Assembly (NCBI GenBank): GCA_000720805.1
Contig: JODI01000020.1
Location: 80,352 to 144,351, forward strand
Reading direction: 5' to 3'
Length of the DNA stretch: 64,000 nucleotides
Source: Streptomyces violaceoruber
GTDB lineage: Bacteria; Actinomycetota; Actinomycetes; Streptomycetales; Streptomycetaceae
The notes under the pieces were generated by a model, which made no database searches, was not told the origin of the DNA, and saw only the letters and a list, made by a program, of their open reading frames with translations. The first letter of the stretch is position 1; each line of letters starts with the position of its first letter. The translations under genes were made by a program, and so were the position numbers. Positions 8,602-17,358 of the stretch are shown here, piece after piece.

Positions 8602-9546
8602 ATGACGTTCCCGCATCGCCTGCGCCGCGGTGCCGCCTGGGCGGCCGGCTTACTCGCGCTCGCCGCGCTTCCCGCGTGCGGCCAGACCGGGTCCGCGTCC
8701 GCCTCCTCCGCCTTCGAGCCGTCCGCCGAGAGGTCCGCCTCCGCCACGGCGGCACCGAAGCCCGCCGCCGGCGCGTTCCGGCAGCTGGAGCGCGAGTTCG
8801 ACGCGCGGCTCGGTGTCTACGCCCTCGACACCGGCACCGGACGGTCGGTGGCCTACCAGGCGGACGAACGGTTCGCGTACGCCTCGACGTTCAAGGCGCT
8901 CGCGGTCGGGGCCCTGCTCCAGCGGCGTGGGCAGGCCGGACTCGACAAGGTGCTCACCTACTCGCAGGACGACCTGGTCGAGAACTCACCCGTGTCGGAG
9001 AACTTCGTCGGGACCGGGATGAGCCTGCGCGAACTGTGCGCCGCCACCCTCTGGTACAGCGACAACACCGCCGCGAACCTGCTCCTTGAAGAACTCGGCG
9101 GCCCGGACGGCCTGGAGAAGGCTCTGGAGCGACTGGGCGACGACGTCACCGAGATGGACCGCTACGAGCCGGACCTCAGCGACGGCACGCCGGGCGACCT
9201 CCGTGACACCAGCACCCCCCGCGCGATCGCGGGCGATCTGCGGGCGTTCCTGCTCGGCAAGGCACTGGAACGGGACGAACGCGCTCTTCTCAGGACGTGG
9301 ATGGAGACCAACACCACCGGTGAGACGCTCATCCGGGCCGGTCTCCCGGACGACTGGACCGTGGCCGACAAGAGCGGCAGCGCCGGGTACGGGGGCCGCA
9401 ACGACGTCGCCGTGGTGTGGCCGGACGACGGTGGCGATCCCGTCGTGCTCGCGGTCATGTCCAGCCGTGACACGCAGGGTGCCGAACGCCGGGACGCCCT
9501 GATCGCCAAGGCGGCGACGGTGGCGGTGGACGGCCTGGGACGCTAG
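8602..9546 (+). CDS. blaL: Class A beta-lactamase, lipoprotein
   Basis: 314 aa with AGGAGG 8 nt before the ATG. A lipobox (LPAC, Cys26) follows a hydrophobic signal, and a Ser/Ala-rich linker leads to the catalytic domain, so the enzyme is anchored outside the membrane. Active-site motifs are complete: STFK (95-98, nucleophile Ser95), SDN (153-155), the omega-loop Glu189 in RYEPDLSD, and KSG (257-259). It hydrolyses penicillins or cephalosporins. KSG in place of KTG and the lipoprotein anchor are seen in other Streptomyces class A enzymes. The divergent blaA-blaB pair presumably controls it. Confidence 0.95.
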   Translation: MTFPHRLRRGAAWAAGLLALAALPACGQTGSASASSAFEPSAERSASATAAPKPAAGAFRQLEREFDARLGVYALDTGTGRSVAYQADERFAYASTFKALAVGALLQRRGQAGLDKVLTYSQDDLVENSPVSENFVGTGMSLRELCAATLWYSDNTAANLLLEELGGPDGLEKALERLGDDVTEMDRYEPDLSDGTPGDLRDTSTPRAIAGDLRAFLLGKALERDERALLRTWMETNTTGETLIRAGLPDDWTVADKSGSAGYGGRNDVAVVWPDDGGDPVVLAVMSSRDTQGAERRDALIAKAATVAVDGLGR

Positions 9547-9613
9547 GGCCCTTCTGAGCGGGACCGCCGGGGCGGGGCGCCCCCGACCCACGCCCCGCGT
9601 CCCGGCCGCCGCC

Positions 9614-11893
9614 TCACCGCACGGAGAGCACCCCCGCCTCCGCCACTGCCCGCCGCAGGTGATTCCCGGTGAACGATCCCGCGGTATCGAGGAGTTGGCG
9701 GGGCGTGCCCTCGAAGACCACCCGGCCGCCGTCCCGGCCCCCGTCCGGCCCCAGGTCGACGATCCAGTCGGCGCGGGCCACGACATCCAGGTTGTGCTCG
9801 ACGACCACGACCGTGTTGCCCGTGTCGACCAGCCGGTCCAGCAGGCCGAGCAGCCCCTCGACGTCCGACATGTGTAGCCCGGTCGTCGGTTCGTCGAGGA
9901 CGTACACCGCGCCCGTGCGGTGCAGTCTTGTCGCCAGCTTCATGCGCTGCCGTTCTCCGCCGGAGAGCGTGGACAGCGGTCGGCCGAGGGTGAGGTAGGT
10001 GAGGCCGACGTCCCGCAGGGCGCACAGCCGGCGCCGGACGCCCGGGTCGTCGAAGAACTCCAGGGCCTGACCGGCGGTCATCTCCAGGACGTCGGCGATG
10101 GACCGGCCGCCGACGGTCAGCCGCAGCACCTCGTCCTTGAACCGCCGCCCCTCGCAGTCCTGGCAGGTCGTCGTCACCGGGTCCATGAAGGCGAGGTCGG
10201 TGCAGATGATCCCGCGCCCCTCGCAACCGCCGCACGCCCCGGCCGAGTTGAAGCTGAAGAGACCCGGTTCGGTCCCCGTCTCGCGCGCGAAGATCCTCCG
10301 TACGGTGTCCATGATCCCGACGTACGTCGCCGGGGTGGACCGCCCGGAGATCCCGATGGACGACTGGTCGACGACCACGGCGTCCGCGTGGGCGGCGGTG
10401 AACTCCGCGACCAGCGTGCTCTTCCCGGACCCGGCGACCCCGGTCACCACGGTCAGCACGCCGGTCGGGAACTCCACGGTCACGTCCCGCAGGTTGTGCC
10501 GGTCGGCGCCCTTCACCCACAGTCCGCCGGTGGCCGTCCGGGTGTGCTCCTTGAGTGCGGTGCGCCGCCGCAGGCACCGCCCGGTCGGCGTGTCCGCTCC
10601 GGTCAGCTCGGCCGGCGTGCCCTCGAACACCACCCGCCCGCCCTCGGCCCCGGCGCCCGGCCCCATGTCGACGACATGGTCGGCCAGCGCGATGACGTCC
10701 GGGTCGTGCTCGACGACCAGCACCGTGTTGCCCTTGTCGCGCAGCCGCAGCAGCAGGTCGCCGAGCCGTCCGACATCCCGCGGGTGCAGGCCGACGCTGG
10801 GTTCGTCGAAGATGTACGTCATCCCGGTCAGGCTGGAGCCGAGGTGCCGCACGGTCTTCAGCCGCTGGCCCTCGCCGCCGGAGAGGGTGGCGGTCTCCCG
10901 GTCGAGGCTGAGGTAGCCGAGGCCGATCGCGTCGATGCGTTCGAGCGCGGTGACGGCGGCCCCGGCGATGGGCCCGGCCACCGGGTCGTCGATCTCCTTG
11001 AGCACGCCGATGAGGTCGGTGACCTGCATCCGGGCGCAGTCCGCGATGGAGAGGCCGTTGATCCGGGTGGCGAGCGCCGCCGGGTTGAGCCGTGCCCCGT
11101 CGCAGGACGGACAGGTGCCCTCCGCGAGGAACTCCCGCACCAGGTCACGGGTCTTCTGGCTCATCGTCGACAGATCCCGCTTCACATAGAGCCGTTCGAA
11201 CCGGTCGGCGAGGCCTTCGTAGTCGGTGGTCCAGGTGCCGCCGGAGCCACTGATGGTGACCTTGCTGCCGGGGCGGCCGTGCATCAGGAACTCCCGTTCG
11301 GCGGCGGTGAATTCACCGACCGGCTGGTGCGGGTCCAGCTCGTCCGTGTTCGTGTACGCCTGTCCCTGCCAGGTTCCCGGCGCGAACGGCGGGAAGCGGA
11401 CCGCCCCGTCCGCCAGCGAGCGCTCCGTGTCCAGGACGCGGTCCCAGTCGGGCCGTACCGCCCGGCCGAGCCCGTCGCAGGCGGGGCACATGCCCGCCGG
11501 GTCGTTGAACGAGTACGCCGTCGCCGGCCCGGCACCGGGGGTGCCGTGCCGGGAGAACAGCACGCGGATCACCGAGTAGACGTCCGTCATCGTGCCGACC
11601 GTGGACCGGGAGTGGCCCCCGACCGGCCGCTGATCGACCACGATGGCGGGCGTCAGGTCCGCCAGCGCGTCGGCGTGCGGCCGCTCGTACTTCGGCAGCC
11701 GGTTGCGGACGAACCAGGTGAACGTCTCGTTCAGCTGGCGCTGCGACTCGACCGCGATCGTGTCGAAGACGACGGACGACTTCCCCGACCCCGAAACGCC
11801 GGTGAACACGGTCAGCCGGCCCTTCGGGATGCGGAGCGTGACGTCCTTGAGGTTGTTCTGGCGGGCTCCGGTGAGAGTGATGAAGTCGGGCAT
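9614..11893 (-). CDS. UvrA-like ABC excinuclease paralogue (resistance type)
   Basis: 759 aa, clearly shorter than housekeeping UvrA (about 940-1010 aa). Both ATPase halves are present: Walker A GVSGSGKSS near 34 and GVAGSGKST in the second half, with LSGGEGQRLKTVRHL and LSGGERQRMKLATRL signatures, plus CxxC zinc-module pairs such as CPACDG, CPSCDG, CGGCEG and CQDCEG. The missing segment corresponds to the UvrB-interaction insert, as in UvrA2/DrrC proteins linked to DNA-intercalating drug resistance. The ATG lies 10 bp after the ABC-F stop, so the two are almost certainly co-transcribed. Confidence 0.9.
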   Translation of the reverse strand: MPDFITLTGARQNNLKDVTLRIPKGRLTVFTGVSGSGKSSVVFDTIAVESQRQLNETFTWFVRNRLPKYERPHADALADLTPAIVVDQRPVGGHSRSTVGTMTDVYSVIRVLFSRHGTPGAGPATAYSFNDPAGMCPACDGLGRAVRPDWDRVLDTERSLADGAVRFPPFAPGTWQGQAYTNTDELDPHQPVGEFTAAEREFLMHGRPGSKVTISGSGGTWTTDYEGLADRFERLYVKRDLSTMSQKTRDLVREFLAEGTCPSCDGARLNPAALATRINGLSIADCARMQVTDLIGVLKEIDDPVAGPIAGAAVTALERIDAIGLGYLSLDRETATLSGGEGQRLKTVRHLGSSLTGMTYIFDEPSVGLHPRDVGRLGDLLLRLRDKGNTVLVVEHDPDVIALADHVVDMGPGAGAEGGRVVFEGTPAELTGADTPTGRCLRRRTALKEHTRTATGGLWVKGADRHNLRDVTVEFPTGVLTVVTGVAGSGKSTLVAEFTAAHADAVVVDQSSIGISGRSTPATYVGIMDTVRRIFARETGTEPGLFSFNSAGACGGCEGRGIICTDLAFMDPVTTTCQDCEGRRFKDEVLRLTVGGRSIADVLEMTAGQALEFFDDPGVRRRLCALRDVGLTYLTLGRPLSTLSGGERQRMKLATRLHRTGAVYVLDEPTTGLHMSDVEGLLGLLDRLVDTGNTVVVVEHNLDVVARADWIVDLGPDGGRDGGRVVFEGTPRQLLDTAGSFTGNHLRRAVAEAGVLSVR

Positions 11894-11903
11894 GCACCCG
11901 ACG

Positions 11904-13529
11904 CTAGAAGGGATACCCGACAGCTTCTGGCGTGATTTCCTTGAGTTCTCCGTCCTCCAGCAGCAGCCACCGCGTGATGCCGACGGACTCCAGGAACGGC
12001 AGATCGTGACTGGCCACGATCAGTGCCCCCTCGTAGGACTCCAGGGCGGTCGTCAGCTGCCGCACGCTCGCCATGTCCAGGTTGTTCGTCGGTTCGTCCA
12101 GCATCAGCAGTTGCGGCGCGGGCTCGGCCAGCATCAGCGCGGCCAGTGCCGCCCGGAAGCGTTCGCCGCCGGACAGGGTGGTCGCCTTCTGGTCGGCGCG
12201 GGCACCCCGGAACAGGAAGCGGGCCAGCCGCGCCCGGACCCGGTTGTTGGTGGCACCCGGCGCGAACCGGGCCACGTTCTCGGCGACGGTCAGCTCGTCG
12301 TCGAGGACGTCCAGCCGTTGCGGCAGGAACCGCAGCGGGACATGTGCCTTCGCCTCCCCGGAGAGCGGCTCCAGCTCCCCGGCGATCGTCCGCAGCAGCG
12401 TCGTCTTCCCCGCGCCGTTGCGCCCGATCAACGCGACCCGCTCCGGACCGCGCAGGTCGAAACCGCCCTCGACGCGCGCCCCGTACGCCAGGTGCAGGTC
12501 CAGGAGGGTGAGGACGGTGCGGCCCGGCGGTACGGCCGTGTACGGCAGGTCGACGCGGATCTCGTCGTCGTCCCGTACGGCCTCCACCGCCTCGTCGAGC
12601 CGGTCCTTGGCCTCGGCGAGCCTCTCCTCGTGCATGATGCGGTGCTTGCCTGCGGACTCCTGCGCCGCGCGCTTGCGCGCCCCCATGACGATCTTCGGCT
12701 CGCGTTTCTGGTCCCACATCTTCTGCCCGTACCGCTTGCGGCGGGCCAATTTGACCTGTGCTTCGGTAAGTTCGCGTTTCTGCTTCTTCAGGTCGGACTC
12801 GGCGACGCGGACCATCCGCTCGGCTGCCTCCTGCTCGGTGGCGAGCACCTCCTCGTACGCCGAGTAGGTGCCGCCGTACCAGGTGATCTCCCCGCCGCGC
12901 AGGTCGGCGATCTGGTCGACGAGTTCGAGGAGTTCGCGGTCGTGGCTGACCACGACCATGACCCCGGGCCAGGCGTCGACGGCCGCGTACAGCCGCCGGC
13001 GCGCGTACAGGTCGAGGTTGTTGGTCGGCTCGTCGAGCAGCAGCACGTCCGGCCGGCGCAGCAGCAGCGCGGCCAGCCGCAGCAGCACCGACTCGCCGCC
13101 CGACACCTCGCCGATGGTGCGGTCCAACTCGATGTGGCCGAGGCCGAGTTCGCCGAGGGTGGCGAGGGCCCGTTCTTCCACGTCCCAGTCGTCGCCGACC
13201 GTCTCGAAGTGCTTCTCGGCCACGTCACCGGCCTCGATGGCGTGCAGCGCGGCCCGCTGGGCGGCGATGCCGAGCGCGTCGTCCACCTTCAGCGTGGTGT
13301 CGAGCGTGACGTTCTGCGGGAGGTAGCCGACCTCGCCCGCGATCCGGATGGTGCCGTCGGCCGGGGCGAGCTCCCCGGCGATCAGCTTCAACAGCGTTGA
13401 TTTTCCCGAGCCGTTGACGCCGACGAGGCCGGTGCGGCCGGGGCCGAAGGCGACGTCGAGGCCCTCGAAGACGGGGGTGCCGTCGGGCCAGGCGAAGGCG
13501 AGGGAGGTACAGGTGATGGCGATGGACAT
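11904..13529 (-). CDS. ABC-F ribosome-associated ATPase (antibiotic-resistance type)
   Basis: 541 aa with two nucleotide-binding domains and no membrane segment. Walker A motifs are GVNGSGKST and GRNGAGKTT; signatures are VSGGESVLLRLA and LSGGERFRAALA; Walker B motifs are LLLDEPTNNLDL and LMLDEPTNNLDM. Between them lies a charged interdomain linker (about 220-320, rich in Lys/Arg/Glu) that in ABC-F proteins reaches the ribosomal P site. Such proteins protect the ribosome from antibiotics or rescue stalled translation. A long leader with a promoter, a tiny uORF and alternative stems precedes it, which favours a drug-inducible resistance role. It is the first gene of an operon with the UvrA-like gene. 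Confidence 0.92.
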   Translation of the reverse strand: MSIAITCTSLAFAWPDGTPVFEGLDVAFGPGRTGLVGVNGSGKSTLLKLIAGELAPADGTIRIAGEVGYLPQNVTLDTTLKVDDALGIAAQRAALHAIEAGDVAEKHFETVGDDWDVEERALATLGELGLGHIELDRTIGEVSGGESVLLRLAALLLRRPDVLLLDEPTNNLDLYARRRLYAAVDAWPGVMVVVSHDRELLELVDQIADLRGGEITWYGGTYSAYEEVLATEQEAAERMVRVAESDLKKQKRELTEAQVKLARRKRYGQKMWDQKREPKIVMGARKRAAQESAGKHRIMHEERLAEAKDRLDEAVEAVRDDDEIRVDLPYTAVPPGRTVLTLLDLHLAYGARVEGGFDLRGPERVALIGRNGAGKTTLLRTIAGELEPLSGEAKAHVPLRFLPQRLDVLDDELTVAENVARFAPGATNNRVRARLARFLFRGARADQKATTLSGGERFRAALAALMLAEPAPQLLMLDEPTNNLDMASVRQLTTALESYEGALIVASHDLPFLESVGITRWLLLEDGELKEITPEAVGYPF

Positions 13530-13742
13530 ACGGGTCTCCGCGGTTGCTCGAAGCGATCAGGGGCAAACGCGTATCGAGACACCTGCGACCGTGGGGAGAT
13601 GCCCGGGAACGAGAAAGGTCCTGTTCCGGAGGACGGCTCGCATGCCGAGGTCGCGGACAGCGCACACACCTCAGGTGTGTGACGCGGTGTCTCGGAACCT
13701 CAGACGAGCAACGTCCTACTCCTATCGACGGCAACAGAACCG
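13530..13742 (-). promoter_or_regulatory. Candidate antibiotic-responsive attenuator leader of ABC-F gene
   Basis: The roughly 210-nt leader has a perfect 9-bp inverted repeat (arms 13663-13671 and 13673-13681) just after a short uORF. It also has a second 9-bp perfectly complementary pair (13575-13583 with 13686-13694) that would enclose it, so mutually exclusive foldings are possible. This layout (promoter, uORF, switchable stems, ABC-F ORF) matches the ribosome-mediated attenuators known upstream of ABC-F resistance genes. It is inferred from sequence only. Confidence 0.5.
13700..13711 (-). CDS. Three-codon uORF (Met-Leu-Val) in ABC-F leader
   Basis: TTG-CTC-GTC-TGA, preceded by an AGGAGTAGG ribosome site ending 3 nt before the TTG. 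It is far too short for a functional peptide. Its position between the promoter and the hairpin suggests a sensor for ribosome stalling, as in known leader uORFs of ABC-F and Erm genes. Confidence 0.4.
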   Translation of the reverse strand: MLV

Positions 13743-13748
13743 CTGTAC

Positions 13749-13777
13749 ACCGTATGAACGGCTCCGACGGCTGTCAA
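13749..13777 (-). promoter_or_regulatory. Sigma-70-type promoter for ABC-F/UvrA-like operon
   Basis: The minus strand reads TTGACA (13772-13777), a 17-bp spacer, then TACGGT (13749-13754). The -35 hexamer is perfect and the spacing optimal, unusually good for Streptomyces. Transcription would begin near 13742, leaving a leader of about 210 nt before the ABC-F ATG. Confidence 0.7.
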
Positions 13778-13818
13778 CGGATTAACGTGAGCCCCCTCGA
13801 CCGCCCCAAGGAGACCCC

Positions 13819-14451
13819 GTGCCCCACGGTTCGCTCTCGCTCCCGGCCCGCCTGTGCCTGCTGGCCTGGGACAGCATGGAGGTCACCGGTGCCGGCCGGC
13901 TGCCCTCGCTCGTCCGGGCCGGGGCCCTCGTGGAGCTGGCCCAGCGTGGCCTGCTCACCGACGAGGACGGCATCGCCACGCCCGCCGACCTGGACTCCGA
14001 CACCGGGGACCCCGTCCTCGACGGCCTCCTCGAACTGGTCCGCGAGTCCCGGCCGCACCGCTGGCACAGCTGGGTGAGCCTGCGGGCGCGGATCACCCTG
14101 GACGCCGTACGGGAACAACTGGCCGCCGGAGGCTACCTGCGGGCGGAGAAGCGGCGGGTCCTCGGGGTGTTCCCGACCGTGGAGTACGCCCTGGCCCGCG
14201 TCGCCGTCGTACAGGCACTGCGCACGGAGGCGCGGGCGGCCCTGCGGGGGCCGATGCCGGCCGCGGAGATCTCCGAACGGGACGCGGCCGTCGCCGCCCT
14301 GGCGGACGCCGCGGGCCTGCTGTCGCCCGACAGCCGTCCCGCACCGGCACGTGCCGAACAGCTGACGGAGCGCGCCGGGGAGACGGCGGCCGTGCTGCGG
14401 ACAGTGGTCAGGGAGGTGCGCACGGCGAAGACGGCGGCTGTGGCGTCGTGA
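13819..14451 (+). CDS. GPP34 (GOLPH3/Vps74-like) family protein
   Basis: 210 aa from a GTG with AAGGAG 5 nt upstream. The sequence LSLPARLCLLAWD at the N-terminus, ALVELAQRGLL near 40 and the Leu/Arg/Ala-rich helical C-terminal half match the GPP34 family. In eukaryotes these bind phosphoinositides at the Golgi. In Streptomyces several paralogues exist and their role is unknown, though lipid or membrane binding is possible. It diverges from the ABC-F operon. Confidence 0.82.
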   Translation: MPHGSLSLPARLCLLAWDSMEVTGAGRLPSLVRAGALVELAQRGLLTDEDGIATPADLDSDTGDPVLDGLLELVRESRPHRWHSWVSLRARITLDAVREQLAAGGYLRAEKRRVLGVFPTVEYALARVAVVQALRTEARAALRGPMPAAEISERDAAVAALADAAGLLSPDSRPAPARAEQLTERAGETAAVLRTVVREVRTAKTAAVAS

Positions 14452-14634
14452 GTCTCCTGCCCATGCGGGGCGTCGCCTCACGAGACGCACGTACCCGGCG
14501 GACGTCGTCGGGTGAGCCGCACGTGCGTGGTGTCGTCCAGTACGCGCGAGGTGCCGTACGTCGCCGGCTGAGCTTCACGCCGAGGTCGGATTCCTGCCAG
14601 ACCGTCCTGGTCGGCGGCTGGTTGAGTGACCGGC

Positions 14635-15465
14635 ATGCCGCAGCCGAACACCCCGCGCGACCGCGCCCTGTCCTTCCGCTCCCTGCACGTGCCGGGACGC
14701 CCTCTCGTCCTGCCCAACGCCTGGGACACCGCGAGCGCCCGGATCGTCGAGGACGCCGGTGCCGCCGCGGTGGCGACCACGAGCGCGGGGGTCGCCTGGG
14801 CCCTGGGCGCGGCGGACGGCGACACACTGGACCGTGACCGGGCCCTGGCCGCCGTGGCCCGCATCGCCGCCGCGGTGGACGTGCCGGTCACCGCGGACGT
14901 GGAGAGCGGGTACGCGCGGGACGCGGCCGGGGTGGCCGCCACCATCCGCGCGGTGATCGCCGCGGGGGCGGTCGGCGTGAACCTCGAGGACGCCCGGTAC
15001 GAGGGCGGCGGGGGCCCGCTGCGGCCGGTCACCGAACAGGCGGAACGTGTCGCCGCCGCCCGCGAGGCCGCCGACGCGGAGGGCGTGCCGCTGTTCGTCA
15101 ACGTCCGCACCGACACGTTCCTGCGCGGTGCCGGGGGAGTGGACCTCACGCTGGAGCGGGCCGCGGCCTTCCTCGCCGCGGGCGCAGACGGGATCTTCGT
15201 GCCCGGGGTCGTCGGCCCGGGGACGGTCAAGCTCCTCGTCGACGGAATCGACGGGCCGCTGAACGTGATGGCCGGTCCCGGCGCGCCACCGGTCGCCGAG
15301 CTGGCCGCGCTCGGTGTCGCCAGGGTGAGCGTCGGTTCGGGGATCGCCCAGGCCGCGCACGCCGTGGTCCGCCGCGCGGCGCGGGAGCTGCTGGACGCGG
15401 GGACGTACGAGTCGTTGGCCGACGGGCTCGACTACGGCGAGCTCAACGCCCTGCTGGGAAGGTGA
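14635..15465 (+). CDS. Isocitrate lyase / PEP-mutase superfamily enzyme
   Basis: 276 aa with a TIM-barrel PEP mutase/isocitrate lyase signature: LVLPNAWDTASARIVEDAGA near the start, TADVESGY around residue 90 (metal-binding D-x-E), VNLEDARY around 120, and VNVRTDTFL. The KKCGH loop of true isocitrate lyase is absent. Relatives include carboxyphosphonoenolpyruvate mutase, 2-methylisocitrate lyase and oxaloacetate decarboxylase, so the reaction is C-C or C-P bond chemistry on a 2-oxo acid; the substrate is not predictable. ATG 14635 was preferred to an upstream GTG at 14626 because no better ribosome site supports the latter. Confidence 0.85.
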   Translation: MPQPNTPRDRALSFRSLHVPGRPLVLPNAWDTASARIVEDAGAAAVATTSAGVAWALGAADGDTLDRDRALAAVARIAAAVDVPVTADVESGYARDAAGVAATIRAVIAAGAVGVNLEDARYEGGGGPLRPVTEQAERVAAAREAADAEGVPLFVNVRTDTFLRGAGGVDLTLERAAAFLAAGADGIFVPGVVGPGTVKLLVDGIDGPLNVMAGPGAPPVAELAALGVARVSVGSGIAQAAHAVVRRAARELLDAGTYESLADGLDYGELNALLGR

Positions 15466-15492
15466 GCCCGGTGGTGTGGGGAGCCGGAGGCC

Positions 15493-15909
15493 TCAGCAGG
15501 CGTCCCGCATCAGCTCCGCCAGGTCGTGGTCCAGGTCCAGCTGGAGATGCTCCAGACCGACCGGGACCAGCTCGCCGGTCGCATCGAGGAAGCTCCGCAG
15601 CTCGCCCGAGCGGACGTGCACCACGGCGGTGCCCTCGGGGGCGTGGAACTCCAGGACCGTGCGGTCGTAGCCGTACGGACGCACCCGTACGTCGCCGTGG
15701 CCCTCGGGTCCGTGCAGGCCGGCCGACAGCAGCTCGCGGCTGAAGGTCCAGCAGACCTCGACGCCCTCGAGGGTGGCCGGGGCCGGGAAGGTCATACGGA
15801 CGGCGAACGGGTCACGCCGGTCGTAGTGCAACGTCGCGGGGATGCTCGGCATCCGCGGCGCGGCGGCGACGAGACGGGCCTCGACGGGCTGCTCGATGAG
15901 GATGGACAA
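15493..15909 (-). CDS. ssgD: SsgA-like sporulation/cell-division protein
   Basis: 138 aa. SsgA-like proteins occur only in morphologically complex actinomycetes, where they guide septum formation and peptidoglycan remodelling. The match includes SIPATLHYDRRDPFAVRMTF near residues 22-41, the VEVCWTFSRELL segment and the C-terminal LDLDHDLAELMRDAC. The start is unusual: a TTG at 15909 with AAGGGAG 8 nt upstream, since no ATG or GTG gives the conserved N-terminus SILIEQPVEARL. The position a few genes after the laccase matches ssgD of S. coelicolor as I recall it, but the exact paralogue is not proven. Confidence 0.85.
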   Translation of the reverse strand: MSILIEQPVEARLVAAAPRMPSIPATLHYDRRDPFAVRMTFPAPATLEGVEVCWTFSRELLSAGLHGPEGHGDVRVRPYGYDRTVLEFHAPEGTAVVHVRSGELRSFLDATGELVPVGLEHLQLDLDHDLAELMRDAC

Positions 15910-16153
15910 CGCCTTGCTCCCTTGTGACGGCGGGACGGACTTCCGGGGATGAGGCCGGGCACTGGAAGAGACGCCGGAATGACTCAATCCGTGCACACGT
16001 CTATCGAGTGACCTCTGTCACCGCGTTCATTCACAGGAGTGACCCAGCTCATCGCCTGGGCCCAGAAGGGAACTTGGGGCGAGTGTGGCAAACCCTCACA
16101 GGGTGGACCGGTCGTCTGGACGGCACCTGGCTGGTGGGCTAGCTTCGCCCGCC

Positions 16154-17308
16154 ATGAGGCGCTTGGGGAATACGCGACGGACGAGGCATGCGAGCCGTAC
16201 GACGGGCGGGACGGGCCGGGTGATCGCCCTGGGAGCGTCCTGCGTGGCGGTACTGGCCGCCCTGACGGCCGTACCCGCACAGGCGGGGGAACCGCATCCC
16301 CTGAGCCCGGACGCCCGGAGCCCGCACGCCGCAAGTCCGCACTGGGAGCCCAAGGACACCGGCAGCCCCGCGGTCCGCTTCCGGGGACTGGCGGCAGTCG
16401 GCCGGAACACCGCGTGGGTCGCCGGAACCCAGGGCACCGTGCTGCGTACCACCGACGGCGGGGCGAACTGGCGGAACGTCTCGCCGCCGGGCGCCGCCGA
16501 GTTGCAGTTCCGGGACATCGAGGCGTTCGACGCGCGGCGCGCGCTGGTGCTGGCCATCGGCGAGGGCGAGGCGTCCCGCGTGTACCGCACCGAGGACGGC
16601 GGCAGGACCTGGACCGAGTCCTTCCGCAACACCGACGCGAAGGCCTTCTACGACTGCCTCACCTTCTTCGACTCCCGTCACGGGCTCGCGATGAGCGACC
16701 CCGTGGACGGGAAATTCCGCATCCTGTCGACCGGTGACGGCGGCCGCACCTGGAAGGTGCTGCCCGGTGCCGGGATGCCGGCCGCGCAGGAGGGGGAGGC
16801 GGGCTTCGCGGCGAGCGGTCAGTGCCTGGTCTCCTCCGGTTCCCGGGACGTCTGGCTGGCGACCGGCGGGGCCGCACGCGCGCGGGTGCTGCACTCGTCC
16901 GACCGAGGGCTGACCTGGACGGCCTCCGACGCACCGATTCCGGCGGGGGATCCGGCCCGGGGCGTGTTCGCGCTCGCCTTCCGCGACCGTGCGCACGGCC
17001 TCGCCGTCGGCGGCGACTACCGCCCGGACCAGACCTCCCCGCAGCCGGCCGCGCGTACCACCGACGGCGGCCGGGCCTGGCAGCCGGCCGACCGGCCGCC
17101 GCCCGCCTACCGCTCCGGTGTCGCCTGGCTCCCGCACAGCCGCACGGCCGCCCTCGCCGTCGGCCCGACCGGCACCGACCTCACCGTGGACGGCGGCCGT
17201 ACCTGGCGGACCGTGGACACGGGCTCGTACGACACCGTGGACTGCGGCCCGGACCTCGGCTGCTGGGCCGCGGGGGAGCAGGGGCGGGTGGCACGCCTTG
17301 AGTGGTGA
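16154..17308 (+). CDS. Secreted Ycf48/BNR-like beta-propeller protein
   Basis: 384 aa. A basic start, a hydrophobic core (IALGASCVAVLAALTAV) and an Ala-Gln-Ala cleavage site indicate export. The mature part contains recurring TTDGGANW, TEDGGRTW, STGDGGRTW, SSDRGLTW, TTDGGRAW and TVDGGRTW blocks, the Asp-box/BNR-type hairpins of a beta-propeller related to the photosystem assembly factor Ycf48 and sialidase-like proteins. Catalytic sialidase residues were not recognised. It is often annotated as an oxidoreductase, without evidence. The function is unknown; protein binding at the cell surface is plausible. ATG 16154 was chosen over an upstream in-frame ATG because it begins the signal peptide. 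Confidence 0.82.
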   Translation: MRRLGNTRRTRHASRTTGGTGRVIALGASCVAVLAALTAVPAQAGEPHPLSPDARSPHAASPHWEPKDTGSPAVRFRGLAAVGRNTAWVAGTQGTVLRTTDGGANWRNVSPPGAAELQFRDIEAFDARRALVLAIGEGEASRVYRTEDGGRTWTESFRNTDAKAFYDCLTFFDSRHGLAMSDPVDGKFRILSTGDGGRTWKVLPGAGMPAAQEGEAGFAASGQCLVSSGSRDVWLATGGAARARVLHSSDRGLTWTASDAPIPAGDPARGVFALAFRDRAHGLAVGGDYRPDQTSPQPAARTTDGGRAWQPADRPPPAYRSGVAWLPHSRTAALAVGPTGTDLTVDGGRTWRTVDTGSYDTVDCGPDLGCWAAGEQGRVARLEW

Positions 17309-17358
17309 CGAACCGGAATGCGGGTACCCGGTCACGGATGCGAAAGGAGTGAGCGACC

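Noticed and set aside
9541..9613. GC-rich symmetry between blaL and the UvrA-like gene as a terminator
   Set aside because: Only a 5-bp stem (CGGGG/CCCCG) could be formed; too weak to call.
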